A stretch of 64,000 nt of DNA from NCBI RefSeq assembly GCF_009371985.2, contig NZ_VIKU02000002.1, positions 496,001-560,000 on the forward strand, given 5' to 3'. The stretch's first letter is position 1; each line of letters starts with the position of its first letter. The notes under the pieces are model-generated. The model saw nothing but the letters and a program-made list of their open reading frames with translations, had not been told where the DNA came from and made no database searches. Shown in pieces: positions 26,979 through 35,375 of the stretch. Position numbers and translations under genes: made by a program. Origin of the DNA: Pelagihabitans pacificus (GTDB lineage Bacteria > Bacteroidota > Bacteroidia > Flavobacteriales > Flavobacteriaceae).

Positions 26979-27773
26979 ATGAATAAGGAAGAAGTAATCG
27001 ATACCGCCCATACCGCAACACCTGGCACAGGTAATGAAAGAAATGCCGTGATACGCATTCGCGATGTGTACAAAAGTTTTGGGGACAATCATGTGCTCAA
27101 TGGTTTTAATATGGTGCTTTATGAGGGAGAGAATTTAGTGGTCATGGGCAAATCGGGTTCGGGAAAGTCTGTCATGATTAAATGCTTGGTCGGACTCATG
27201 GCGCCCGATAGCGGCTATATTGAAGTCATGGGGAAAGAAATTGCCACCCTCGATCATGAAACGCTCGACATACTCCGATCGGATATCGGATTTCTTTTTC
27301 AGGGCAGTGCATTGTACGATTCGATGACGGTACGTGAAAACTTGGAATTTCCCATGCGAAGGCACAAAGAGAAGTTGGGAGTGATCGATGATACCACACC
27401 CTTGGTACTGGAAGCCCTTGAAAATGTAGGCCTTGCCCATGCCATCGACCTGATGCCTGCCGAACTTTCAGGAGGGATGAAACGAAGGGTAGCCCTCGCA
27501 CGTACCTTGATCTTAAAGCCTAAAATCATTCTGTACGATGAGCCTACCAGCGGTCTTGATCCCATTACCGCCAAGGAAATTATTGAATTGATGCGCTCCA
27601 TTCAAAAGAAATATGGCACTTCTTCCTTGATCATTACCCATGATGTAGATTGTGCCCGGGTGATATCGGAGCGAATGATCCTATTGGTAGACGGTATCAA
27701 CTATGCCGAAGGCACCTATGACGTACTATCGAAATCGACCGATCCAAAAGTAGACGCTTTCTTTAAAAAATAA
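26979..27773 (+). CDS. mlaF: MlaF family lipid ABC transporter ATP-binding protein
   Basis: About 264 residues with Walker A GKSGSGKS, Q-loop LFQGSALYDSMTV, signature LSGGMKRRVALAR, Walker B ILYDEPTSGLDP and H-loop ITHD. The GSALFDS-like text after the Q-loop is typical of MlaF/Mkl ATPases. ATG at 26979 follows the mlaE stop by 4 bp; longer frames overlap mlaE and are not needed. It energises phospholipid transport at the inner membrane. Confidence 0.92.
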   Translation: MNKEEVIDTAHTATPGTGNERNAVIRIRDVYKSFGDNHVLNGFNMVLYEGENLVVMGKSGSGKSVMIKCLVGLMAPDSGYIEVMGKEIATLDHETLDILRSDIGFLFQGSALYDSMTVRENLEFPMRRHKEKLGVIDDTTPLVLEALENVGLAHAIDLMPAELSGGMKRRVALARTLILKPKIILYDEPTSGLDPITAKEIIELMRSIQKKYGTSSLIITHDVDCARVISERMILLVDGINYAEGTYDVLSKSTDPKVDAFFKK

Positions 27774-27777
27774 GACC

Positions 27778-28761
27778 ATGGCAAAGACAACATTGGAAAA
27801 CTTAAAATTGGGAATTTTTGTCGTTTTGGGTACCGTGCTATTGCTAGTAGCCTCCTATCTAATCGGCAATCGGCAAAATATGTTCGGCAGGACCTTTCCG
27901 GTCACCGCTGTTTTTAAAAATGCGAACGGACTACAAAACGGGAACAACGTTCGATTCTCGGGAATCAGCGTGGGAACCGTAAACAAAATTGAAATGGTCA
28001 ATGATACGGCTATTAGGGTGCACATGATCATCGAGGAAAAAATGAAGCCGCACATTAAAAAAGATGCGGTTGCCATGATCGGTTCCGATGGTCTGGTGGG
28101 GAGTATGCTGGTCAACATTGTTCCGGGAAGTGGAAACGCCCCAGTGATCCAACCTGGTGATGAGCTTCAATCTTATAGTAAGGTAGCGACCCAGGACATG
28201 CTTAGTACGCTGAACGTGACCAACGAAAATGCGGCCTTGCTTACCTCCGACCTCTTAAAGGTGACCCAATCGTTGATTCGGGGAGAGGGTACCTTGGGTA
28301 GGTTGCTCAACGATACGCTCATGGCGTCGGAACTACAACAAACCATCAGCAATTTGAAATATACCAGCAACCAAGCGAACACCGCGATCTCCGAATTGAA
28401 CGAAATCATTGCCAGTATTGATTTTGAGGAGAGTGCGGCCGGGGTACTGCTGAGTGATACGGTCTCAGGAGGAAAAATGCGAAACATCATTGGCAATTTG
28501 GAGACTTCCAGTACCGAAATTGAAAAAATGGTCTTGGATTTGAACAGCGTGGTCAAAGAATTAAAGGAAGGGGATGGTGCTCTCCCTTATCTAACGAAGG
28601 ACTCTCTGTTGGTGGGGCAATTGGAAAATACCATGCGAAATATTGAACAAGGTACTGAACGTTTCAATGAAAATATGGAAGCCCTAAAACATAATTTTTT
28701 GACCCGAAGGTATTTCAAAAGGCAGGAAAAACAACGGGTAAAGGAATCAAGGAACCAATAG
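27778..28761 (+). CDS. mlaD: MlaD family MCE-domain lipid-binding protein
   Basis: A 327-residue protein: one N-terminal membrane helix (about 10-29), an MCE domain (about 38-118; VRFSGISVGTVNKIEM, LVGSMLVNIVPG), and a C-terminal helical region with repeated NLETSSTEI-like heptads that may form a coiled coil. MCE proteins assemble as hexameric rings carrying lipids across the periplasm. It begins 4 bp after mlaF. Confidence 0.9.
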   Translation: MAKTTLENLKLGIFVVLGTVLLLVASYLIGNRQNMFGRTFPVTAVFKNANGLQNGNNVRFSGISVGTVNKIEMVNDTAIRVHMIIEEKMKPHIKKDAVAMIGSDGLVGSMLVNIVPGSGNAPVIQPGDELQSYSKVATQDMLSTLNVTNENAALLTSDLLKVTQSLIRGEGTLGRLLNDTLMASELQQTISNLKYTSNQANTAISELNEIIASIDFEESAAGVLLSDTVSGGKMRNIIGNLETSSTEIEKMVLDLNSVVKELKEGDGALPYLTKDSLLVGQLENTMRNIEQGTERFNENMEALKHNFLTRRYFKRQEKQRVKESRNQ

Positions 28762-28767
28762 CATAAG

Positions 28768-29568
28768 ATGACCGACAAGACCTTACTACAAATAAGCTAT
28801 GCCATCGTATTCCTCGCCGCCAGCTCCTGCATTATCAGTATCTACGACAACAGTATCTATCAGGATGGTGAATGGGCCAATGCCCAACTACTGGGGCAGG
28901 ATATCGTTACCCTGTCCATCATAGTGCCCCTGCTGTTCGTCTCCTCGCGACAAGCCTTTCTGGAACAGCGATGGAAATGGCGGATGGTTCTTGGGGGCAT
29001 CCTGTTTTACTTTGTATATACGTACGCATTTTTCATGTTCGTTACTTCCCTTACCTTCCTATACTTTTTTCACCTGCCCATATTCGGTCTATCCATTATG
29101 GGCTTCTTTGGAATAGTAGCAAAGCTTTTCCAAGAAGATTTTGGGCTGGTCTGCTACCATAAATTCGCAAAAGGAGCGGCCATCGGTTTTCTGCTCTTGA
29201 TTTCCCTGATGTTGGGCTTTCTTTGGTTATCGGATATTATCTCCCATTTGACCGTTGAAGGACACCGTTCCGATACCCCGGATGGGGAGCCGCTCTTGAT
29301 TGTTTATTCTTTGGACCTATCGTTAGTGGTGCCCCTGATGCTCTTGGCAGTCTTCGGTCTATGGAGAAGAAGGCGCTACGGATATCTGCTTGCGGGAATT
29401 ATGCTCACTAAAGCCGCCACCATTGGTTTCGCCTTAATGGGCATGTCCTTGGCCCTGTACATCAAAAAATTGAGTTTGGATGTATTCCTTATGATATGCT
29501 GGTTTATTCTGGGGATTATGGGAACACTGACCGCACTATTATATCTACGGAAACTACGGCGAATCTGA
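28768..29568 (+). CDS. Uncharacterised multi-pass membrane protein
   Basis: A 266-residue protein with about seven to eight predicted membrane segments and short loops; a periplasmic or cytoplasmic loop near residues 158-178 is polar (EGHRSDTPDGEP) and a cluster RRRRYG precedes the last segments. I do not recognise the family. It starts 6 bp after mlaD, so it is probably the last gene of the mla operon, and it converges with the minus-strand DUF6544 gene. Confidence 0.75.
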   Translation: MTDKTLLQISYAIVFLAASSCIISIYDNSIYQDGEWANAQLLGQDIVTLSIIVPLLFVSSRQAFLEQRWKWRMVLGGILFYFVYTYAFFMFVTSLTFLYFFHLPIFGLSIMGFFGIVAKLFQEDFGLVCYHKFAKGAAIGFLLLISLMLGFLWLSDIISHLTVEGHRSDTPDGEPLLIVYSLDLSLVVPLMLLAVFGLWRRRRYGYLLAGIMLTKAATIGFALMGMSLALYIKKLSLDVFLMICWFILGIMGTLTALLYLRKLRRI

Positions 29569-29587
29569 ATCTTATTTAAGAGACTGT

Positions 29588-30688
29588 TTAAAAAGGTTTC
29601 GTAAGATTATATTCCAAGTCGGTAATCTCTGGTCGTAACCACTCAAAATCTCCCTCCTTCAATTTCCAAATGACCGCGCATTTATAGGGAATTTTAATGC
29701 CTTCAAATTCGTTAAAGGCCACTGCTTCAATACGCCAGGTTTCCAAAGAGGCATCCTCCCCTCCTCCATAATAACGCGGTGCCTCAAAGGAAATCATCGC
29801 TCCTTCCGAAGTAAACTGAAATACTCCTGAAACTTCGTACCCCCCTATAGACAAACTTGCCTTTGCAGAAGAGGCATCCAACGCTTGCCAGCTGATATTT
29901 TTATGGAGGGCAGCCGATGGAAACCAACATATTTCCGCCAAGTACCGAAGTGCCGCGCCGGTATTGATTTTGTCATTGTTCCCTTCATGTACGACCGGTA
30001 TCACGGATGCCAATTTGATCAGCATGTCACCTTTGCCATTCCGCAGTTTGTCCCTTCCCAGCGTTTTTACCATGGGCATGGCCCGAACCTCCGTCGACCA
30101 TATGAACGATGTTCGCTCCATGTCAACATATTGTGTTGCTGTAAAAGGCATCCATGCACCGTCTGGTTTGTTTCGCACGCTACCCCTTTGCTTTAACCGT
30201 ACCGATCGGGCCCACGTTTTCCCAACAACACCGGTATGACGCAACCACCGTTGCACAATCGGGGGTAAATCATTCAAATCGTTTTCCCTTACAATACGTG
30301 CGTCCCGTGACTCAATGTCTTGCAACAATTCCATGGTTTCGGCTCGCACCATCCGATGAAATCGATAGGTTCCAAAACCGGGAATAGCCACTAACAGAAT
30401 GAGTAAATTGGCCAGGGTGCCAAAACGGGCATCCTTCCAAACCATGATAATCAATAGCTGGGAAAGTAACGCGGCCACCAGGCACAGAATGGCCCAGTAG
30501 TCTTTCTTGAGAAGAAAAAATACAAGGGTCGTCAAAAACAACACGGTGGCAAACAACCAGAGCATTCCGATCGGTTTTGAAATGCTCTGGGTCAACGCAC
30601 TTATTTCTTTCAATTGAAACGCTTTCACGAAACCCATTAGATGAATGAGTCCGTGAATGGCCAGAATAACAGCGAATACTATTCTCAT
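29588..30688 (-). CDS. DUF6544 family membrane protein
   Basis: About 366 residues: four N-terminal membrane segments in the first 120 residues, then a soluble domain of about 240 residues with the DUF6544 pattern (LPPIVQRWLRHTGVVG; QYVDMERTSFIW; WFPSAAL; FNEFEGIKIPYKC). Met10 at 30688 starts directly before the first membrane segment. The soluble domain recalls lipid-binding beta-folds, but no function is established. It is the last gene of a six-gene minus-strand run starting at 33423. Confidence 0.8.
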   Translation of the reverse strand: MRIVFAVILAIHGLIHLMGFVKAFQLKEISALTQSISKPIGMLWLFATVLFLTTLVFFLLKKDYWAILCLVAALLSQLLIIMVWKDARFGTLANLLILLVAIPGFGTYRFHRMVRAETMELLQDIESRDARIVRENDLNDLPPIVQRWLRHTGVVGKTWARSVRLKQRGSVRNKPDGAWMPFTATQYVDMERTSFIWSTEVRAMPMVKTLGRDKLRNGKGDMLIKLASVIPVVHEGNNDKINTGAALRYLAEICWFPSAALHKNISWQALDASSAKASLSIGGYEVSGVFQFTSEGAMISFEAPRYYGGGEDASLETWRIEAVAFNEFEGIKIPYKCAVIWKLKEGDFEWLRPEITDLEYNLTKPF

Positions 30689-30718
30689 GGTATACAGAGT
30701 TGATACTTTTACCAAATT

Positions 30719-31642
30719 TCATGAAATTTCAAAATGCCGAAGTACCCTTAAGGCCCTCAACGTATTCCATCGACTGGGTTTACCCGCCTTTTCCATATCA
30801 AAATAGGTCTGTCCGGGATGTTTCGCCTGCACGTTCCAGGTACCTTCCTTGTTTCTCTTCCGTAACAAAACATCAAGAGCGGGCCGCATACGATCATCCC
30901 AGGCTACCCCGGCATGCCGAAAGTAATCCAATGCACTGAGGATATCGTACCTCCAGCGTCTTGGATAGGACAACCGCAGAAAATCCTTGTTGATTATTTT
31001 ACCTGTTCTATCCGAGAGATACAAGCGATGTAGTAGCATGAATTCCTGTGAAGCGGTCAGGGCCAGTGCTACTTCTTTTTTTCGATACGAATACCTGTTT
31101 TGGAGGTACTCTGTCATCCCTTCGGCCACCGAAAGCGTGCTGTGAAGTGAGCTGTGCACGCAGCCGGAACGGTTCGAACGGCAGTTAAACCCTCCATCGG
31201 GCATCTGTTCCTTCAAGAGGCAATCGATGACCGATTCCAATTGAGCTCCATCCGCTTTAAAGTAGCTGGCATAATTCAGGAACATTCCGTTTACACAGAC
31301 ATCGCTTTTTTGGGCTTGAAGGAGTCGAATTCCACCATCCTCCGCTAGGCACGTATTCAGTATCATATCGATAGATTCCTTAATCAATCTATTATCGGTA
31401 GGAAAACAAAGATTTCGAAGGTCTAAAAGCGTGTAATGGGACGAAGTCCATTTAGGGTAGTAGAACTCCCTTCCCCAATGTCCGTTTTCCTTTCTTTCAG
31501 ACAATAATCGCGCACCCCAACCTTCTTGGGCAATTCTATCTTGCAGATTGGGTCTTTCCGAGGACAACAGGTCGCGATGTACCTGATATTGTATGGCTAC
31601 ATCGCCTTTTAGAAGCCATGCCCGTATGGTATCATGGTTCAT
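30719..31642 (-). CDS. Alpha-toroid protein (prenyltransferase/squalene-cyclase-like repeat)
   Basis: About 307 residues of helical repeats resembling the alpha/alpha toroid of terpene cyclases and prenyltransferases: WTSSHYTLLDLRNL, CLLKEQMPDGGFNC, CVHSSLHSTLSVAEGM and RNKEGTWNVQ. The catalytic DxDD motif of squalene-hopene cyclases is not visible, so enzymatic cyclisation is doubtful. The start may be Met9 (31642) or Met1 (31666); both overlap the phosphatidyltransferase gene. Its close link to a CDP-alcohol phosphatidyltransferase and a DUF6544 protein hints at lipid metabolism, but this is inference. Confidence 0.75.
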   Translation of the reverse strand: MNHDTIRAWLLKGDVAIQYQVHRDLLSSERPNLQDRIAQEGWGARLLSERKENGHWGREFYYPKWTSSHYTLLDLRNLCFPTDNRLIKESIDMILNTCLAEDGGIRLLQAQKSDVCVNGMFLNYASYFKADGAQLESVIDCLLKEQMPDGGFNCRSNRSGCVHSSLHSTLSVAEGMTEYLQNRYSYRKKEVALALTASQEFMLLHRLYLSDRTGKIINKDFLRLSYPRRWRYDILSALDYFRHAGVAWDDRMRPALDVLLRKRNKEGTWNVQAKHPGQTYFDMEKAGKPSRWNTLRALRVLRHFEIS

Positions 31643-32234
31643 TTTTGATTTGTATTCTTCTTTCATCCCTTAAGGCCCAGTAAATTCCCTTGACATCCTT
31701 TACCCAAATATCATACATATAAATAAGGGTAATTTCTTCGATCGTTTCCAATACCCCGATGATAATCATACCATAAAATAGCCAGTAGACCGGGCCAAAG
31801 AACAACAACCATAGGATAAATACACTTTGCACCACCGCCGAAGTTTTGGCCAGGTAGGTGTGAAAGGCGGTCGCTTTACCATACTTTCGAAAGGCAAGCA
31901 CCATTTGAATGAGATAGGGAACAAAGGCAACCGCAATTAAAAGAAGGTTTTCCCTAATAAACTCGTTTTCAAATAACCATAGGCCGATTAGTCCCATAAT
32001 AAGGGTTAGCTGATCGCCTATGGAGTCTAATTGGGAACCTCGTGCACTGGAAATTTTCAATTTTCGAGCCAGAAAGCCATCTACCGCATCCGTGCTATAA
32101 CTGATCAGTAAAAACCATGTGAACCATTCGCGTTCCCCAAACCATACCAACGCCAAAAGAAGGGGTACCGCTAGAATCCGATAGAACGAGAACCAGTCTG
32201 CGATATTAAAGTCTTTTAGTGTAAACATGGTCAA
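31632..32234 (-). CDS. CDP-alcohol phosphatidyltransferase family protein
   Basis: A 200-residue integral membrane enzyme with the diagnostic motif D-x2-D-G-x2-A-R-x8-G-x3-D-x3-D, here DAVDGFLAR then GSQLDSIGD. About six membrane helices. Such enzymes transfer a phosphatidyl group from CDP-diacylglycerol to an alcohol such as glycerol phosphate, inositol or serine. The acceptor is not predictable. The genes on both sides overlap it (4 bp with the flavodoxin-like gene), so it is tightly embedded in the operon. Confidence 0.87.
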   Translation of the reverse strand: MTMFTLKDFNIADWFSFYRILAVPLLLALVWFGEREWFTWFLLISYSTDAVDGFLARKLKISSARGSQLDSIGDQLTLIMGLIGLWLFENEFIRENLLLIAVAFVPYLIQMVLAFRKYGKATAFHTYLAKTSAVVQSVFILWLLFFGPVYWLFYGMIIIGVLETIEEITLIYMYDIWVKDVKGIYWALRDERRIQIKNEP

Positions 32235-32746
32235 GGGTTTTGATCGAATAGGAGCGCTAGACGATCGGTAATCTTGTTAACATATTGAGGAACATTTTCA
32301 ATGATCGATTCACCGGTCAAGGCATCCACACCCTCGATTTTATAAGAACCTTCGCCCGAAGTAGCCACCACAACCATACGATTCCTTTGTTCCTTGTTCT
32401 CTTCGATAAAGGCCGCCACAGGCTCAGGTGGCTTCCAATTCTCCCAAGTATGCATGATTACGATGGCGTTGAACGCATCCATATCGATTTCAGTCAATTC
32501 GTGCACATCGATGACCTTAATGTAGGTTGCGCGGGTTTTGTAATAATTTACAAGCTCCTGGGTGAGGGCGTTTTTAAAGTCGCTGCCCTGGGTAGCGATC
32601 AACAGGCTGTTCTCAAGAGCAGGGGTGTTCACTTCGTACGCGGTTACCCGATCCATCGAATACCGTTGTTGGTACCAGAACAGGAAAACAAAAAAAACAA
32701 CCATCATGACCACGAGTACCGACAGTATTTTTTTCAATCTTTTCAT
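32231..32746 (-). CDS. Membrane-anchored flavodoxin-like protein
   Basis: A 171-residue protein with one N-terminal membrane helix (about 5-25) and a soluble domain that looks like a short flavodoxin fold: first strand NSLLIATQGSDFKNALTQEL, central strand AIVIMHTWENWKPPEPVAAF, then MVVVATSGEG. The canonical phosphate loop (T/S-x-T-G-x-T) is not clear, so FMN binding is uncertain. A second protein of the same build is encoded at 41941-42537 in another regulated operon. Function unknown. Confidence 0.7.
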   Translation of the reverse strand: MKRLKKILSVLVVMMVVFFVFLFWYQQRYSMDRVTAYEVNTPALENSLLIATQGSDFKNALTQELVNYYKTRATYIKVIDVHELTEIDMDAFNAIVIMHTWENWKPPEPVAAFIEENKEQRNRMVVVATSGEGSYKIEGVDALTGESIIENVPQYVNKITDRLALLFDQNP

Positions 32747-32749
32747 ACC

Positions 32750-32965
32750 CTAAGACAATGAATGGGTTTCCAAATAGTGCTTTAGCATTTGTTGTAAGCC
32801 CTCCAAGTAGTCTTTCAAGGTATGCAGGTCGATGGTAGGATGGGCGTCCGATGGAATGGTCATGGGGGTTTCGTCCAAAAATCGATACAGTTCCGGATAA
32901 TCGGATTCAATCGTATAGGTCAACCGCGTAATTTCGGAAAGAACCGTTCCCAGATTTTCCATCAT
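32750..32965 (-). CDS. Hypothetical protein (71 aa)
   Basis: A short acidic, probably helical protein. It starts 8 bp after the stop of the gene upstream and ends 3 bp before the next start, so it fits neatly in the operon. No motif recognised. Two adjacent Met codons leave the start ambiguous by one residue. Confidence 0.6.
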   Translation of the reverse strand: MMENLGTVLSEITRLTYTIESDYPELYRFLDETPMTIPSDAHPTIDLHTLKDYLEGLQQMLKHYLETHSLS

Positions 32966-32973
32966 TCCCCTGT

Positions 32974-33423
32974 TTAAGTTTCCATCACACTGGTAAGTTC
33001 CTCACTATCGATAATGTATTCGGTGATATTAAACACCTCCTTTCGATTGGTCCTGAATAGCTTAACGAAATTGGCTATTTCTTCTTCCAAATGCTCATGT
33101 TCCGTTTTAATAACTCCCGCATCCGACCGGTTCGAGTCCTCGACCAAATAACCCAACTGTATCATATGCTTATGGAGTTTTTCCAGCAAATCCTTGCTTT
33201 TCACCTTCAACTCGAACAAGTTCGATTTTGTTTTTCCAACAAGATCCAAATTTTCCTTCTTCGTAATCCATATCAAATATTTATCGATTAGATGGTGTAG
33301 AAATCGCAGATCATCCTTGTAGAATTCCAGGTCGGATTTCCAATGTTGGGTAATAACATATAGCTCGTCCCATGGACCGTCTTTCAAGAAATCTTCTTCA
33401 GTGTTTTTACTTTTTGTAGCCAT
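32974..33423 (-). CDS. Hypothetical helical protein, HWKS family copy 1
   Basis: A 149-residue, highly charged and probably all-helical cytoplasmic protein. The N-terminal segment HWKSDLEFYKDDLRFLHHLI matches HWKSELAFWKDELRSFNNRL of the protein at 48270-48656, so the two are paralogues. No known domain recognised; coiled-coil interaction is likely. It is the first gene of the six-gene run and has a regulated promoter with a leader of about 23 nt. Confidence 0.75.
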   Translation of the reverse strand: MATKSKNTEEDFLKDGPWDELYVITQHWKSDLEFYKDDLRFLHHLIDKYLIWITKKENLDLVGKTKSNLFELKVKSKDLLEKLHKHMIQLGYLVEDSNRSDAGVIKTEHEHLEEEIANFVKLFRTNRKEVFNITEYIIDSEELTSVMET

Positions 33424-33480
33424 GATTAAGGGGTTTTACGTTACAACCTTAAATGTAGGGGAGCCTACACCCAATTAAAA

Positions 33481-33492
33481 TGACTAAAGTCA
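33481..33492 (-). promoter_or_regulatory. CRP/FNR-like site for the six-gene operon 33423-29588
   Basis: TGACTAAAGTCA, 23 bp from -7 octamer TACATTTA (33457-33450, one mismatch). One of two sites in the 158-bp gap between divergent genes. Confidence 0.8.
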
Positions 33493-33511
33493 TATAAGAA
33501 GAACCTGTTAA

Positions 33512-33523
33512 TGATTCATATCA
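33512..33523 (+). promoter_or_regulatory. CRP/FNR-like site for the universal stress protein gene
   Basis: TGATTCATATCA, 23 bp from octamer TAGTTTCA (33547-33554, two mismatches). Predicted leader about 24 nt. Confidence 0.75.
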
Positions 33524-33581
33524 TTTTAAATTCGGATTTACCAAAGTAGTTTCACAAAAGCAATTCTAAACATCTTGGATA

Positions 33582-34427
33582 ATGAAGAACATCCTGTATG
33601 CAACGGACTATTCCAAAAACTCCATAGCCGCCCTTAAGTTGGCCCATAAATTGGCAACAAGAATGGGATGCAAGTTAATCGTAATGCACGTATTCGACCC
33701 CCCGCTTTCACTCGCTAGTACCGTTTCGATGACCTATGTGAAAAAAGAAACCCGGTTGTTTGTAGAACACCGTGACAAATTGAAGGCCTTTTGTTTAGAC
33801 CATTTGGGCGATGAATGGGAAAATGCCGATTTAAATATTGTGGTGGATGAAAATGTCTCGGCAACCGATAGTATTCTTGAAAATATTGTAAAATTGGACG
33901 TAACCATGGTCGTGGTAGGTACTAAAGGCGCAAGTAAACTAAAGGAATTTCTATTGGGAAGTACTACGAAAGCATTGATACGTAAGGCCCCAAGTGCCGT
34001 GCTTGCAGTACCGGAAACGTCCGAAGTAGCCCAAATTGAAAATATTATCTATGCCAGTGATTTCGAAAACAGCGATATATTTGCCATTCACCGACTTGTG
34101 AAAATCGCCGAACCCTTTCAAGCGACCATCAAATTGCTCCATATCGTCTCCGGGAAGCAAGGGCAGGCAAAGGAACAAATGGAATGGTTCAAGGAAATAC
34201 TCAAAAGAAAAGTTTCCTATCCAAAAATTGAATTCCACCTCCGGTCTTCGGAAGATTTATTATTTGAACTACAAACGTTTCTTAAAACGGAAAAGGCCGA
34301 TATGCTGGCCATGTTGGAAAGGGAAAAAAAAGGCATTTTTGGTAAACTTATCCATCGTGATAAGGTTATGCAGACCGTATCGGAGACCACCGTTCCCTTG
34401 TTGAGTTTTAGTGTGGGAGCGCTTTAA
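33582..34427 (+). CDS. Universal stress protein, two UspA domains
   Basis: A 281-residue protein of two tandem UspA folds (residues 1-145 and about 150-280). The first domain ends with VVGTKGASKLKEFLLGSTTKALIRKAPSAVLAVP, here read in pieces; its G-x2-G-x9-G-S loop (GTKGA...GS) suggests ATP binding. The second domain is degenerate, lacking a clear loop. USPs accumulate during growth arrest, low oxygen and energy stress. It is monocistronic, convergent with the SDR gene, and has a regulated promoter. Confidence 0.92.
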   Translation: MKNILYATDYSKNSIAALKLAHKLATRMGCKLIVMHVFDPPLSLASTVSMTYVKKETRLFVEHRDKLKAFCLDHLGDEWENADLNIVVDENVSATDSILENIVKLDVTMVVVGTKGASKLKEFLLGSTTKALIRKAPSAVLAVPETSEVAQIENIIYASDFENSDIFAIHRLVKIAEPFQATIKLLHIVSGKQGQAKEQMEWFKEILKRKVSYPKIEFHLRSSEDLLFELQTFLKTEKADMLAMLEREKKGIFGKLIHRDKVMQTVSETTVPLLSFSVGAL

Positions 34428-34463
34428 CCCATGACGGGTGTTGGTTTGGACGAGGCAAAATGA

Positions 34464-35357
34464 TTAGGCGTTGACCACGGAGCGATTCCTCTCTGCCGCA
34501 ATTTTGAATCTTTTATCGTTTACGACCTTTTTACCGCCTATCATTGTAAACTGTTTTCTTATTTTTTCCCTATTGCCCTGAAGGAGCCAACCACTGAACC
34601 GAGGAAGGTATCGGGTAGCAAAACTGGTAAAACGCCCTAATGCGGTAAGTGTCACTATATTTTTCCTTTTGATGATCATCGATCGAATGCTTTTGGCAAC
34701 CGACTCGGGCTTTGCCAACCGAATATTGGTTCTTCTAGGCAAATAAATCCACGTCCCGTCTACATCCAAAATGGCCTTCTTCGGATCATTTTCGGTGAAA
34801 CCCACAAATGCAGTCCCGACATGTATGTTATCATCACAAAGTTCTATACGCAGGGCATCGGCAAGGGCAGCCTGTGCCATTTTGGAGGCTGAATAAGCGG
34901 AGTTATAAGGCATCCCCCTAAATCCGCCCGCACTATTGATAAAAATGAGATGTCCCTTGGTTTTCCTTAAATAAGGAATGGCATATTTACTCAAATAGGC
35001 CGATCCAATGAAGTTGGTCCGTATCAGGATATCGAAATTGGTTTCCGCCATCTTCGCTACCGAACCCCTGCTGCTGACAGCGGCATTATTGACCAATATA
35101 TCGAGTTGTCCATAATAATCAACAGCCTTCTCAATAAGGTAGCTGCACTCCTCCAGATATCTGATATCTGCGGCAAAGGCGGTAACCTCATATCCTTTTT
35201 CCTTTAGTTCCGCTTCAGTACGTTCTAATTTATCGAGGTCCCTACCATTCAAGACAACCTTTGCTCCCTTCGATGCAAGGTCGGTTGCGATGGCTTTACC
35301 AATACCCATACTGGAGCCGCTTATCAAGACCACTTTATCTTTCAGATAATCTGACAT
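34464..35357 (-). CDS. Short-chain dehydrogenase/reductase
   Basis: A 297-residue SDR with the cofactor motif SGSSMGIGKAIA, NNAAVS, catalytic Ser in FINSAGG, and Tyr/Lys in YSASKMAQAAL. The extra C-terminal basic region (about residues 220-297) resembles the dehydrogenase/reductase group 7 proteins acting at membranes. Oxidises or reduces an alcohol/ketone with NAD(P); substrate unknown. It is 18 bp downstream of the quinone oxidoreductase gene and probably co-transcribed. Confidence 0.88.
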   Translation of the reverse strand: MSDYLKDKVVLISGSSMGIGKAIATDLASKGAKVVLNGRDLDKLERTEAELKEKGYEVTAFAADIRYLEECSYLIEKAVDYYGQLDILVNNAAVSSRGSVAKMAETNFDILIRTNFIGSAYLSKYAIPYLRKTKGHLIFINSAGGFRGMPYNSAYSASKMAQAALADALRIELCDDNIHVGTAFVGFTENDPKKAILDVDGTWIYLPRRTNIRLAKPESVAKSIRSMIIKRKNIVTLTALGRFTSFATRYLPRFSGWLLQGNREKIRKQFTMIGGKKVVNDKRFKIAAERNRSVVNA

Positions 35358-35375
35358 AATTCCTTAAAATTTGGG

